Below, in pieces: positions 8,799 to 16,530 of a DNA stretch of 64,000 nucleotides. The notes below the pieces were generated by a model. That model did not search any database. It worked only from the letters and a program-made list of their open reading frames with translations, and was not told the origin of the DNA. A program made the translations under genes and the position numbers. Position 1 is the stretch's first letter. The number at the start of each line of letters is the position of its first letter. The DNA is from Myxococcota bacterium. Lineage in GTDB: Bacteria > Myxococcota_A > Polyangia > Polyangiales > Polyangiaceae. Location of the stretch: positions 1 to 64,000 of the forward strand of contig CAUJEM010000067.1 in assembly GCA_963169915.1 (NCBI GenBank), written 5' to 3'.

Positions 8799-9532
8799 CC
8801 ATCCTCCAGAGAGGCGACCTCACGGAGCGCCGTACCTGCGTGGGGCTCGACCACGGCAGCACGTGCCTCGTAACCTTGAAGATTTGCCAGACCGACGGCG
8901 CCCCGTAGCGCCGCTGCGATCTTTTCGTCCGTCACGGCCAGCACGGCGACGGCGGGGCGGCCGCAGAGGTGCCCCAAGCTCTCCACGCTCCCCCAAGACA
9001 GGGCGAGCCCCGCCGCGACGGCGCGCTCGATGGTGGGCGCCTCCGCCGCGGCGCGGGCGTCCGTGCCCACGACGAGGACGGCGACGCGCTCCTGGGCGAG
9101 CGCCTCCGCCACCGCGCTGCTGCCCACGGCCAAGCTCCGCGACCGCCGGGCCGACGCCAGCAAGCCAGCGACCCGCCGCGACGCTGCGCTCCGGATCGCC
9201 TCCGTGAGCTGCTCCGGTCGCGTCACCACCTCCGCGCGCAAGCTCTTGGCGGCGCCGCGGGGCGCCGCCAAGGCGAGGCAGCGCGGTGAGGGGTGGACCC
9301 AGACGCCACGCCCAAACCCACCGCCCGCCAGATCCGGCAAGAGCGCGCCCTCGGGTCCGAGCACCAGGCGTAGGAGCTGCGCGCGGGGGGCCTCCTCACG
9401 GCAGCCCGCGCAGCTCCGCGGTCGCGGGCCAGCCCCGACGCGCAGCGCGGCGTCGCGTCGCGCTGCGCGGGGGGCGGGGAGAGCCGCGCTGGAGGAGCTG
9501 TTCGAGGGTGTCATGAGCGCAGCTCGGCTCAC
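8795..9532 (-). CDS. YlxR (DUF448) domain fused to L7Ae-like RNA-binding domain
   Basis: The N-terminal third contains the YlxR/DUF448 signature: RSCAGCREEAPRAQLLRLV, then GRGVWVHPSPRCLALA. The C-terminal ~130 residues resemble an L7Ae/YlxQ kink-turn RNA-binding domain (LLASARRSRSLAVGSSAV, AVLAVTDEKIAAAL). In Bacillus these are separate neighbours, ylxR and ylxQ, in the same operon; here they are one 245-residue protein. The start is GTG 9532, whose TG overlaps the nusA stop (GTGA). An in-frame ATG six codons later is an alternative. The 3' end overlaps infB by four bases. The position between nusA and infB is the classical one. Confidence 0.88.
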   Translation of the reverse strand: MSRAALMTPSNSSSSAALPAPRAARRDAALRVGAGPRPRSCAGCREEAPRAQLLRLVLGPEGALLPDLAGGGFGRGVWVHPSPRCLALAAPRGAAKSLRAEVVTRPEQLTEAIRSAASRRVAGLLASARRSRSLAVGSSAVAEALAQERVAVLVVGTDARAAAEAPTIERAVAAGLALSWGSVESLGHLCGRPAVAVLAVTDEKIAAALRGAVGLANLQGYEARAAVVEPHAGTALREVASLEDG

Positions 9533-11187
9533 TCGCTGAGCGAGGTGGACTCCGCGGCAGGGGCTGGGTTGGCCGCGGCGTACGCGGCGCGGGCCCGCTC
9601 GATTTCCTGCGCCTCCGCGCTGAGGAAGTGCGCGGCGCCCGCCTGCACCTGACGCGCCTTCTTGATGCCGAGCCCCGTCTTGATGGCGAGCCGGTCTGGA
9701 TCTTCCCGGGCCAGATCTTCCACCGTGCGATAGCCGGCCTCCTCCAGGAGCTGCACCGTCCGCAGCCCAACGCCCTGCACGAAGCGCAGCTTGTCCTTGT
9801 CCGTGAGCGGCTCGAGCCGCGCCGAGGCCTCTTCGATCCGCGCCTGCCGCAGCCGCTCCATGGCGGCGTCCGCGCGCTGCTTCAGGCTCTCCGCTGCCTC
9901 CGGCGAGCCGATGCCACCGATGCTGGCCAGCTCCTCGACGGACGCCTCAGCGACCTCCTCGAGGGCGCGGAAGCCCAAGCGGTACATCCCACGCGCGAGC
10001 TCTTCACCCACGTCCTCGATCTCACGCAGGGCCTGGAGGCTCTCGTCCTCGATCTGCCGGAATTTGCTCTCGCTGATGATGTCGAGCTTCCAGCCCGTCA
10101 GCTGCGAGGCGAGCCGCACGTTCTGCCCCTTGCGCCCGATGGCGAGGCTGAGCTTCTCGTCCGGGACCACCAGCTCCATCCGGTGATCGGCCTCATCCAT
10201 GATGACCTTGTTGACCTCCGCCGGCTGGATCGCGTTGATGATGTAACGCGCGGGGTCGTTGTCGAAGGGGACGATGTCGATCTTCTCGCCGCGCAGCTCT
10301 TGCACGACGGCCTGTACGCGTGAGCCCTTGATGCCCACGCAGGCGCCGACCGGATCCACGTCCGAGTCCCGCGTGGCCACCGCGATCTTGCTGCGGGAGC
10401 CCGGCTCGCGCGCCACGTTCATGATCTTGACGATGCCCTCGTAGATCTCTGGCACCTCGCTCTCGAAGAGCTTGTCCACCAGCCGTGGATCGCTCCGGCT
10501 CAGGATGATCATGGGGCCGCGAGACTCACGGTCCAAATCCTTCACGTAGGCGACGATGCGGTCCCCGGGGCGATACGTCTCGCGCGGCGTCTGCTCTCGC
10601 GACGGCAGCACACCCTCGGTCTTACCGAGATCCACCACGAGCGTGTGGCCCTTCTCGAAGCGGCGCACGATGCCCCGGATGAGCTGCCCTTTGCGGTCCT
10701 TGTACTCGTTGTAGATGAGGTCCCGCTCCGCGTCCCGCACGCGCTGCAAGAGCACCTGCTTGGCGGTCTGCGCGGCGATGCGCCCGAAGGTGCTGCGCGC
10801 CTGCTTCATGTCGAGGACGTCTCCGAACTCCTTGTCCTGACGCTTGGCGTGCTCCGCGTCGCGCGGGTGCCAAAACACCTGGAACCCGAGCTCCTCACCC
10901 ACCTCCGCGTCGAGCCCGTGCTTCTTGGCGATGTCGAGGGTGATCTGCCGCTCCTTGTCCTCCACCTCCTCCACGACCGTCATGTACTGAAACAGATCGA
11001 TGCGGCCGGTCTCGGTGTTGAAGCGTGCCTCGAGTTCTCGCGTGGGACCGAAGGCAGTCTGCGCGGCGCGGAGGATAGCGGCCTCCATCGTCTCGATCAG
11101 GATCTGCTTGTCGATGCCCTTCTCTTGAGCGACTTGCTCGATCACGGGACCGAGATCTACGTCGATCCCCGCTGCTTGCCCTGCCAT
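9529..11187 (-). CDS. nusA: Transcription termination/antitermination protein NusA
   Basis: NusA binds RNA polymerase and RNA to modulate pausing, termination and antitermination. The 552-residue protein has the N-terminal RNAP-binding domain, an S1 domain (near GQLIRGIVRRFEKGHTLVVD), tandem KH domains (DPVGACVGIKGSRVQAVV and LAIGRKGQNVRLASQL) and a C-terminal helix-hairpin-helix-rich tail resembling the acidic repeats. The start ATG shares its A with the rimP stop (TAATG), so translation is coupled. The stop overlaps the next start by four bases. Confidence 0.97.
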   Translation of the reverse strand: MAGQAAGIDVDLGPVIEQVAQEKGIDKQILIETMEAAILRAAQTAFGPTRELEARFNTETGRIDLFQYMTVVEEVEDKERQITLDIAKKHGLDAEVGEELGFQVFWHPRDAEHAKRQDKEFGDVLDMKQARSTFGRIAAQTAKQVLLQRVRDAERDLIYNEYKDRKGQLIRGIVRRFEKGHTLVVDLGKTEGVLPSREQTPRETYRPGDRIVAYVKDLDRESRGPMIILSRSDPRLVDKLFESEVPEIYEGIVKIMNVAREPGSRSKIAVATRDSDVDPVGACVGIKGSRVQAVVQELRGEKIDIVPFDNDPARYIINAIQPAEVNKVIMDEADHRMELVVPDEKLSLAIGRKGQNVRLASQLTGWKLDIISESKFRQIEDESLQALREIEDVGEELARGMYRLGFRALEEVAEASVEELASIGGIGSPEAAESLKQRADAAMERLRQARIEEASARLEPLTDKDKLRFVQGVGLRTVQLLEEAGYRTVEDLAREDPDRLAIKTGLGIKKARQVQAGAAHFLSAEAQEIERARAAYAAANPAPAAESTSLSE

Positions 11188-11783
11188 TACTTGCTCTCTC
11201 CCTGCGGTCTGCGGGGGCTCTTCCCGCTACCTCTTGGCGAAGGGCGCGCGCCCTTCGGTCGGCCTTTGTCTCGCGTGCTGGCTCCGAATTCGAAGACCAA
11301 GCGCCCTACGGAAATCTCTTCGAGCGGCACCGACAGCAGCCCGTGCTGGGTGTCGAGGGACACGCCCCCGGCCTCGTCCAGGCCGTGCAGCGTGCCGCGG
11401 AGCACGCGCTGCCCGGCGAGCGGAGCTCGGAGCTTGAGCTTGACGAGCTGCCCGGCGAAGCGCTGGTAGTCCGCCGCGCCATAGAGCTGCCGCTCGACCC
11501 CGGGAGATCCGACCTCCAAGCGATAGCGCTGCGGGATGACGTCCGCGGCGTCCAAGGCCGTGGAGAGATCTCTCGAGAGGTCCGTGCACAGATCGATCGT
11601 GACCCCGGCGCCCGGGAGGCGAGCGCCAGGTCGCTCCACCGTGAGCTGCAGCAGCCAGCCGTCCGAGTCCGTCCCCCAGATCAGCTCGACGCCCTCCACG
11701 TGGTGTGCGACCAACACCGGCTCCACCGCCGCGAGGAGCTTCTCGCGGTCGAGTCCTTGGAGCTTTTCGTAGGCGATGGCCAT
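11187..11783 (-). CDS. rimP: Ribosome maturation factor RimP
   Basis: RimP assists 30S subunit assembly. The 198-residue product has the N-terminal alpha/beta domain (LDREKLLAAVEPVLVAHHVE, VELIWGT) with the conserved DCTDLSR-like LCTDLSRDLSTAL and LEVGSPGVERQL motifs, and a C-terminal Sm-like barrel. A basic tail of about 35 residues follows. I chose ATG 11783 rather than the longer frame (to 11921), because upstream residues lie across an intrinsic terminator. The ATG has no Shine-Dalgarno; instead it is directly preceded by ATCACCTCC. First gene of the nusA-infB operon. Confidence 0.93.
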   Translation of the reverse strand: MAIAYEKLQGLDREKLLAAVEPVLVAHHVEGVELIWGTDSDGWLLQLTVERPGARLPGAGVTIDLCTDLSRDLSTALDAADVIPQRYRLEVGSPGVERQLYGAADYQRFAGQLVKLKLRAPLAGQRVLRGTLHGLDEAGGVSLDTQHGLLSVPLEEISVGRLVFEFGASTRDKGRPKGARPSPRGSGKSPRRPQGESK

Positions 11784-11796
11784 GGAGGTGATGAGC

Positions 11797-11826
11797 AAAA
11801 AAAAACGGACCCGAAATGGGGGTCCG
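11797..11826 (-). terminator. Intrinsic terminator in the rimP leader (attenuator or serA terminator)
   Basis: On the minus strand CGGACCC and GGGTCCG form a perfect 7-bp stem around a 7-base loop, immediately followed by nine T (11805-11797). This is the longest T-run seen in the window. It ends only 13 bases before the rimP ATG. It could simply terminate serA, but a promoter-like pair lies upstream of it and downstream of serA, which would make it a leader attenuator of the rimP-nusA-infB operon. Confidence 0.85.
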
Positions 11827-11853
11827 CCGGGATCCGCCCGATTGTGGAGGCGC

Positions 11854-11882
11854 AGCTTAGTCGCGCACCGGCGCTCGCGCAA
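11854..11882 (-). promoter_or_regulatory. Candidate promoter of the rimP-nusA-infB operon
   Basis: On the minus strand TTGCGC (11882-11877) and TAAGCT (11859-11854) are spaced by exactly 17 bp, in the 187-bp gap between serA and rimP. Transcription would begin near 11847, upstream of the intrinsic terminator at 11797-11826. The hexamers are weak matches, so this rests on spacing and position. Confidence 0.35.
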
Positions 11883-11930
11883 GCGCCCCGGCGAGGGCCG
11901 ATCTTCCAACAATCCCGGCACTTGAGAGCA

Positions 11931-11963
11931 CCAGACCCATCACCGGCCTGTGGGCCGGTCTGG
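11931..11963 (-). terminator. Hairpin downstream of serA
   Basis: ACCGGCC (11942-11948) pairs with GGCCGGT (11953-11959) over a 4-base loop. Alternatively CCAGACC (11931-11937) can pair with GGTCTGG (11957-11963); the two pairings share bases and exclude each other. It begins eight bases after the serA stop codon. No T-run follows, so it may stabilise the 3' end or act with Rho rather than terminate alone. Confidence 0.4.
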
Positions 11964-11970
11964 CGGGCGC

Positions 11971-13251
11971 TCAGGCCAGGTTCGGGAGCTGGATGAGGTG
12001 GACGTGGAGGACCTCGTCCGAGAAGGCCATGATCTCCCGCAGGCAGCCCTCGCTGGGGCGCTGGTCGACGCGGATCTTCACGCAGCCGGCGCGCCCCCCC
12101 TCGAACACCGTGTTGTCCAGCTCTTGGATGTTGATGCCGTGGCGCTTGAGGACCGCGAGGACGTTGGCCATGGCGCCCACCTTGTCGAGGTGGCGGACGA
12201 CGAGCTGGTAGCGGGCGCGCGAGGCCGCGGCCACGTTGAGGACGTTGGGGACCTCCCCCTCCGTGATGAACGCTCGGACGATCCGCACCGTCTCCGCGCA
12301 GATCTCCGCTTGGGCGCTGTCCGTGGAGGCGCCGATGTGCGGCGTGGCGTACACCAGGCCCTCCTGCTCCGACCCGCCAGACCCCGCGCCGCTCGGCGCG
12401 AGCACCTCCGGCGCGCCTCGCTGGGCCAAGGCCGTCAGCAGCGGATGCGTGAAGCTCCCGGTGCGCTCGACGGGCTCGCCCGGGGCGACATCCACGGCCA
12501 CCCGTAGCCCCTTCTCGGGGATGAGCTCATTCAAAGCGGCGTAGTCCACGAGCTCATGGCGCGCGGTGTTGATGACGAAGGCACCGTCGGGCAAGGCCTC
12601 GAGCACCTGCCGGCCGACGATGTTGTGGGTGCGGGGCGAGAGCGCCAGATGCACGCTGAAGATGTCGCTGAAGCGCGCCAGCTCTACCAGGCTGTCGTGG
12701 CGCTTGATGTCCAGCTCCTGCGCGAGGTTGGTGCTCAGCGAACGACCATAGCCATGCACCCGCATCCCCAAGGCCTGCGCGACCTTGGCGACCCCGCGGC
12801 CGATGTGCCCCACCCCCGCGACCCCCAGCCGGCGCCCGGCGAGCCCCTTGGCGCGGGCGTACTCATCCTTCTCCCAGCGGCCGCTCCACAGGCCGTTGAT
12901 GGCGTCCGGGACGCGGCGATCCAGGCAGCCCATGAGGGTCAGGGTCAGCTCCACCACCGCGCTGGCGTTCCGGCCGGGGCAGTTGGCGACGTAGATCCCT
13001 TGCCGACTCGCCGCGGCCACGTCGATGTTCGAGGTGTCCGCGCCGGCGCGCACGATGAGGCTGAGCGCCGGCGCGGCCTCCAGCATCGCCGCGCTGACCC
13101 TGGTGCCACGCACGACCAGCACCCCGGCCCGGCCGAGGGCGCTCTTGAGCTCCTCGCCCGCCAGCTCCGGCTCATGAACGACCTCTACCCCCAGAGAGCG
13201 GATCTCGTCCAAGCTGTCCGAGGAGAAGGCATCGGCCACGAGCACACGCAT
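11971..13251 (-). CDS. serA: D-3-phosphoglycerate dehydrogenase-like protein
   Basis: This NAD-dependent D-2-hydroxyacid dehydrogenase probably catalyses the first step of serine synthesis from 3-phosphoglycerate. It has the split substrate-binding domain with RAGADTSNIDV, the Rossmann motif GVAGVGHIGRGVA, the INTARHELVDY region (Glu/His pair region) and the catalytic PHIGAST. The last ~80 residues form an ACT domain (YQLVVRHLDKVGAMANVLAV), placing it with short type-2 SerA proteins. An insert near EVLAPSGAGSGGSEQEG is unusual. ATG 13251 is chosen because AAAGAGG lies six bases upstream; a further ATG at 13269 would add six residues. Confidence 0.85.
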   Translation of the reverse strand: MRVLVADAFSSDSLDEIRSLGVEVVHEPELAGEELKSALGRAGVLVVRGTRVSAAMLEAAPALSLIVRAGADTSNIDVAAASRQGIYVANCPGRNASAVVELTLTLMGCLDRRVPDAINGLWSGRWEKDEYARAKGLAGRRLGVAGVGHIGRGVAKVAQALGMRVHGYGRSLSTNLAQELDIKRHDSLVELARFSDIFSVHLALSPRTHNIVGRQVLEALPDGAFVINTARHELVDYAALNELIPEKGLRVAVDVAPGEPVERTGSFTHPLLTALAQRGAPEVLAPSGAGSGGSEQEGLVYATPHIGASTDSAQAEICAETVRIVRAFITEGEVPNVLNVAAASRARYQLVVRHLDKVGAMANVLAVLKRHGINIQELDNTVFEGGRAGCVKIRVDQRPSEGCLREIMAFSDEVLHVHLIQLPNLA

Positions 13252-13299
13252 GGCCGGCCTCTTTAGCACAGTCGCGACGATGATTGAACGCGCGCCGCG

Positions 13300-13794
13300 T
13301 CACGCCCCCGGCAGCCGCCAGTGCCGCTCACCCAGCCGGAGCGCGAGCTGCCCGGGAGCGAGCTCCACGAGGAGCGGCGCCAGCGCGAGCTGCGCCTGCG
13401 GGTGAAATCGTGCCTCGAGCGCCCCTCCGTGCACCCACAGGTAGAGCGCGTCGCTGCGCCGCCCGTGGTGCAGGGTCCCTGGGTCCAGTGCCTCGACGGT
13501 CCCGTCGCTGAGCGTCAGCCAGACGACGCCTTCCGCGACGCGGACGCCCTGCACGAACAGCGGGACGTCCTCCACCGTGAAGTACGTCCAGTCGTAGCCG
13601 TTGGAGAGGATGAAGCGCCCGTCCTCCGGGTGGCGGCGGATCCACGTCCCGAAGGCCTTGGCCATGCCGGGGTGCTCCACCCGCTCCTCGTCGTGCCAGA
13701 AGCGCCCCTCCGCATCCAGCCGGATGCTGCTCTCGCGCGAGCGGCCCTCCGGCGCGGGGAACCGAAAAAACTCAGGGTGGTCGCCGGGCTTCAC
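13300..13794 (-). CDS. DUF1285-like protein
   Basis: A 164-residue soluble protein. The segment SSIRLDAEGRFWHDEERVEH followed by WIRRHPEDGRFILSNGYDW and VEDVPLFVQGV resembles the DUF1285 pattern (a strand-rich fold of unknown role). No signal peptide or membrane segment. Its ATG overlaps the stop of the upstream FG-GAP gene (ATGA), so it is translationally coupled to a secreted protein although itself probably cytosolic. Function unknown. Confidence 0.65.
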   Translation of the reverse strand: MKPGDHPEFFRFPAPEGRSRESSIRLDAEGRFWHDEERVEHPGMAKAFGTWIRRHPEDGRFILSNGYDWTYFTVEDVPLFVQGVRVAEGVVWLTLSDGTVEALDPGTLHHGRRSDALYLWVHGGALEARFHPQAQLALAPLLVELAPGQLALRLGERHWRLPGA

Positions 13795-15671
13795 GGCCTC
13801 ACCGCCTCGAGCTGCTGGGGGGTGACGCGGTGCCGGCTGGTGCCGCCGCCCGGCCAGCTCACCTCGAGCTGCGCCGACTCACAGGCGCCCACGCCAAAGG
13901 TCTGCGCCAAGTCCGACTGCAGCCCAAAGTGCCCGTACCCGCCCTGGACCTCGCGGACCTGACGCGTGCCGTCGGCGGTGCGCAGGCTCAGGCGCGCTCC
14001 GACCGCGGCCGAGTTGCTCCCCGGCCCTCCCTCGAGGAGCACCGTGATGAAGTTCGCCTTCGTCGCGGCGTCGCTCTCGTAGTAGTGGACCTCGGGCTCG
14101 GCCCAGAGCTTCGAGCAGTCCCGTGCCGTCCCGGACCCGACGACGACGTCCAGGTCGCCGTCACGGTCGAAGTCCGCCACCACGAGGCCGCTGCCGCAGG
14201 GGTGATGTAGGCCCCAGGCCTCCCCCACCTCCTCGAATTGGCCGTCGCTCCGCTGATGAAAGACCCAGGTGAACTGATCGGGGTAGTCGCTGGTGCCGAG
14301 CACGATGTCGAGGCGGCCGTCGCCGTCCAGATCCGCGAGCGCCGCCGTGATGCCGCCCTCGTTCCAGTCCACCCCGACGTGCGGCGGCGCCAGCCCAGCG
14401 GCGGCGCGGTCCGCGCGCCGATACCGGAGCCCCTCCGCGCTCAGCTCCCCCACGAGCACGTTGGACGGGTCGCTCGACGCGCCCGCCCACCAGTGGGCGA
14501 TCTCCGCATTGTAGAGATCCATCACGCCGTCCCCCGTGACGTCGCCACAGGCCGTGGTGAAGGTGTTGCCGTTGTTCCGCCAAGGCTGCGCGTCCATGGA
14601 GGGCCAGCCGCTGTTCGTGCAGTCGATGAGCGGCCGGGGTGCGGGCGGACACAGCGGATCCAGGGTGGGGTCGGCCTGGCAAGCGCAGAGGAAATTCTGG
14701 TTGCCCGAGTAGTCGAGCTCATCGTCCCCGGCGTAGCCCGTGGCGCGCCCCACCTCCTCGAAGTGCGCGGAGCCGTCGTTGAGGAAGAGCTGGTTCCATT
14801 GGCGTCCGTAGGCGCTCAGCAGCAGATCTTGGTCGCCATCGCCATCGACGTCACAGGCGGTCGCGCCGTAGGCGGGGCGCCGGTTGTCACCCTCCTCGTA
14901 GCCGCTCGTCTCGGTGGTGACCCCGGAGCCGTCCGTGATGTCCGTGAACGTGCCGTCCCCCGCGCCGAGCAGCACGCGGGACTGCCCACCGAGGCTGGAG
15001 CGGCCGTAGGCGGCGTACCACGCGGTGACCCACAGATCGACGTGCCCGTCGCCGTTCAGATCCGCGAAGCTTGCCCCGCTGGTGACCTCACCGCGACCGC
15101 TGGACCAAGGCTCGAGCGGCGGCGCGAGGGTGAAGTGGCCCTGCCCGTCATTGAGCAGGAGCTCGCTGCGGTCCAGATCGGCGGGGCTGGGTGGCACCGC
15201 CACCTTCTGCGGATCCGTGTAGGTGCCGCTGAAGAGATCCAGATCGCCGTCGCCGTCCACGTCGGCCGCGACGGCGAATTGTGCCGACCGCAGCTCCCCG
15301 GTGCCGTCACGAGGGGTGCCGTAGCCGCTCTCCCGGGTGACGTCGACGAAGCGGCGTCCACCCGTGTCGGCGGGGCGGTTCATCAGCACGGCGTAGGGAC
15401 TGGGGTCCCCTGGCGCCGCACCGCCCCGCAGGTTGGAGCCGACCCGGTGGACGATGAGGTCCGGATACCCGTCGCCGTCCAGATCCGCTGCCATCAAGCG
15501 GTTGCCCCGCACTGCGCCGAGACCCACGTCCGCCGTCTTGCGCGTGAAGGTGGGGGCCGCGCGCACGGCGTGGGCATCGCACGGGGGAGCGCCACCGCCA
15601 GCTCCGCTCAGGCAGCTCGGCGCCGCGCCGAGCACCGTGAGCACCCCGAGGCCCAGGGCCAGCCTCCTCAC
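13791..15671 (-). CDS. Secreted FG-GAP/VCBS repeat protein with ASPIC/UnbV C-terminus
   Basis: The 626-residue protein starts at GTG 15671, overlapping the upstream stop as GTGA. A signal sequence (VRRLALGLGVLTVLGAAPSC, possible lipid Cys) precedes at least six calcium-loop repeats of the FG-GAP/VCBS type, for example DLDGDGYPDLIV, DVDGDGDLDLFSG, DLNGDGHVDLWV and DFDRDGDLDVVVG. Together these probably form a beta-propeller. Residues ~520-610 match the ASPIC/UnbV domain (ITVLLEGGPGSNSAAVGARL then LEVSWPGGG). A cysteine-rich insert (CACQADPTLDPLCPP) lies mid-protein. Likely a surface or exported binding protein; the ligand is unknown. Confidence 0.85.
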   Translation of the reverse strand: MRRLALGLGVLTVLGAAPSCLSGAGGGAPPCDAHAVRAAPTFTRKTADVGLGAVRGNRLMAADLDGDGYPDLIVHRVGSNLRGGAAPGDPSPYAVLMNRPADTGGRRFVDVTRESGYGTPRDGTGELRSAQFAVAADVDGDGDLDLFSGTYTDPQKVAVPPSPADLDRSELLLNDGQGHFTLAPPLEPWSSGRGEVTSGASFADLNGDGHVDLWVTAWYAAYGRSSLGGQSRVLLGAGDGTFTDITDGSGVTTETSGYEEGDNRRPAYGATACDVDGDGDQDLLLSAYGRQWNQLFLNDGSAHFEEVGRATGYAGDDELDYSGNQNFLCACQADPTLDPLCPPAPRPLIDCTNSGWPSMDAQPWRNNGNTFTTACGDVTGDGVMDLYNAEIAHWWAGASSDPSNVLVGELSAEGLRYRRADRAAAGLAPPHVGVDWNEGGITAALADLDGDGRLDIVLGTSDYPDQFTWVFHQRSDGQFEEVGEAWGLHHPCGSGLVVADFDRDGDLDVVVGSGTARDCSKLWAEPEVHYYESDAATKANFITVLLEGGPGSNSAAVGARLSLRTADGTRQVREVQGGYGHFGLQSDLAQTFGVGACESAQLEVSWPGGGTSRHRVTPQQLEAVRP

Positions 15672-16441
15672 CGGAGCACCAGGGGATTGACGTCCACCGC
15701 CGGGCTCCGCTGCGCGAACAGCACCCAGCCGATGGGGGTGATGGCGATCCCCCCAAAGAACATCCCCCCGCCGAGGATCGCGCCCACCTGGCCGCTTTTT
15801 CGGGGCGCCTCGTCGAAGGAGCTGAGGACGGAGGCCACGAAGGTGATCATGCCGGCGAAGGCGACGATGGGGCCACCGATGCCCATCGCGAGGCCCAGGT
15901 TGCGACGCGCGTGCGTCCGCGGCGTGATGAAGACGTCGCTGTCGGAGGTCACGTCGAAGCGGCGCTGGCCGCCGACGGACTCGTCCGTCGCCGCGGCGGT
16001 GAGCCAGTACTCGCCCCTGGGGACGTAGCCCTCGCACCAGCCCTCGCAGATCTGCAGCGCCTCGCCGTCCTCCTCGAACGAGAGCGCGAAGCGAAGCTTC
16101 GACAGCGAGCTGTCGAGCCTCACGTACACGTAGTCCGGCGGGACGCTGACGCGCGCGGACGAAGCGCGCCCGGGGGCCACGGCGGGCGCGGACCCAGCCG
16201 GTGGCGGCGCGGACGGCGCGGACGCCGCGGCGGGCGGTGGGGGCGCGGAGGCCGCGGCGGGCGGTGGGGGCGCGGGGGCCGCGGCGGGCGGCGGAGGCGC
16301 GGCCGGTAGGGGCGCCGTGGGTGCGGGCGCGGAGGCAGGCGGGGGCGCCACGGGCGCCGGGGGGGTGGGAGCAGCCTGGAGGGCGCGCGTCAGCAGCAGG
16401 CCAAGGACGAGACCCTTCGCTCCCGTGGTCGGATGAGCCAT
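15668..16441 (-). CDS. Pro/Ala-rich secreted membrane protein, unknown function
   Basis: This 257-residue protein has an N-terminal signal-like segment (GLVLGLLLTRALQAA), then about 70 residues almost wholly Pro and Ala. A folded domain (SVPPDYVYVRLDSSLSKLRF to SDSDVFITPRT) contains a CEGWCEG pair of cysteines, and two hydrophobic segments lie near the C-terminus (LGLAMGIGGPIVAFAGMITF; GGGMFFGGIAITPIGWVLF). The plan, a Pro-rich spacer, PEGA-like strand domain and two helices, recurs in myxobacterial envelope proteins. It is the first gene of a coupled trio with the FG-GAP and DUF1285-like genes. Confidence 0.6.
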   Translation of the reverse strand: MAHPTTGAKGLVLGLLLTRALQAAPTPPAPVAPPPASAPAPTAPLPAAPPPPAAAPAPPPPAAASAPPPPAAASAPSAPPPAGSAPAVAPGRASSARVSVPPDYVYVRLDSSLSKLRFALSFEEDGEALQICEGWCEGYVPRGEYWLTAAATDESVGGQRRFDVTSDSDVFITPRTHARRNLGLAMGIGGPIVAFAGMITFVASVLSSFDEAPRKSGQVGAILGGGMFFGGIAITPIGWVLFAQRSPAVDVNPLVLR

Positions 16442-16530
16442 GCGGCGAGTCTACCCTTGGAGCTCGCCCGAAGCAGCAGCGCTGCCGCGGGAGCCACGCC
16501 CCCGCGGCAGCGCGCTGCCCGCCCGTCGCC

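Noticed and set aside
6258-8873. Very long plus-strand open frame (871 codons) opposite infB
   Set aside because: It is antisense to the unmistakable IF-2 gene and its His/Arg/Leu-rich translation mirrors codon bias of the real gene. It is a typical GC-rich shadow.
14238-16028. 596-codon plus-strand frame opposite the FG-GAP gene
   Set aside because: Repetitive Val/Ala/Arg composition reflects the antisense of calcium-loop repeats.
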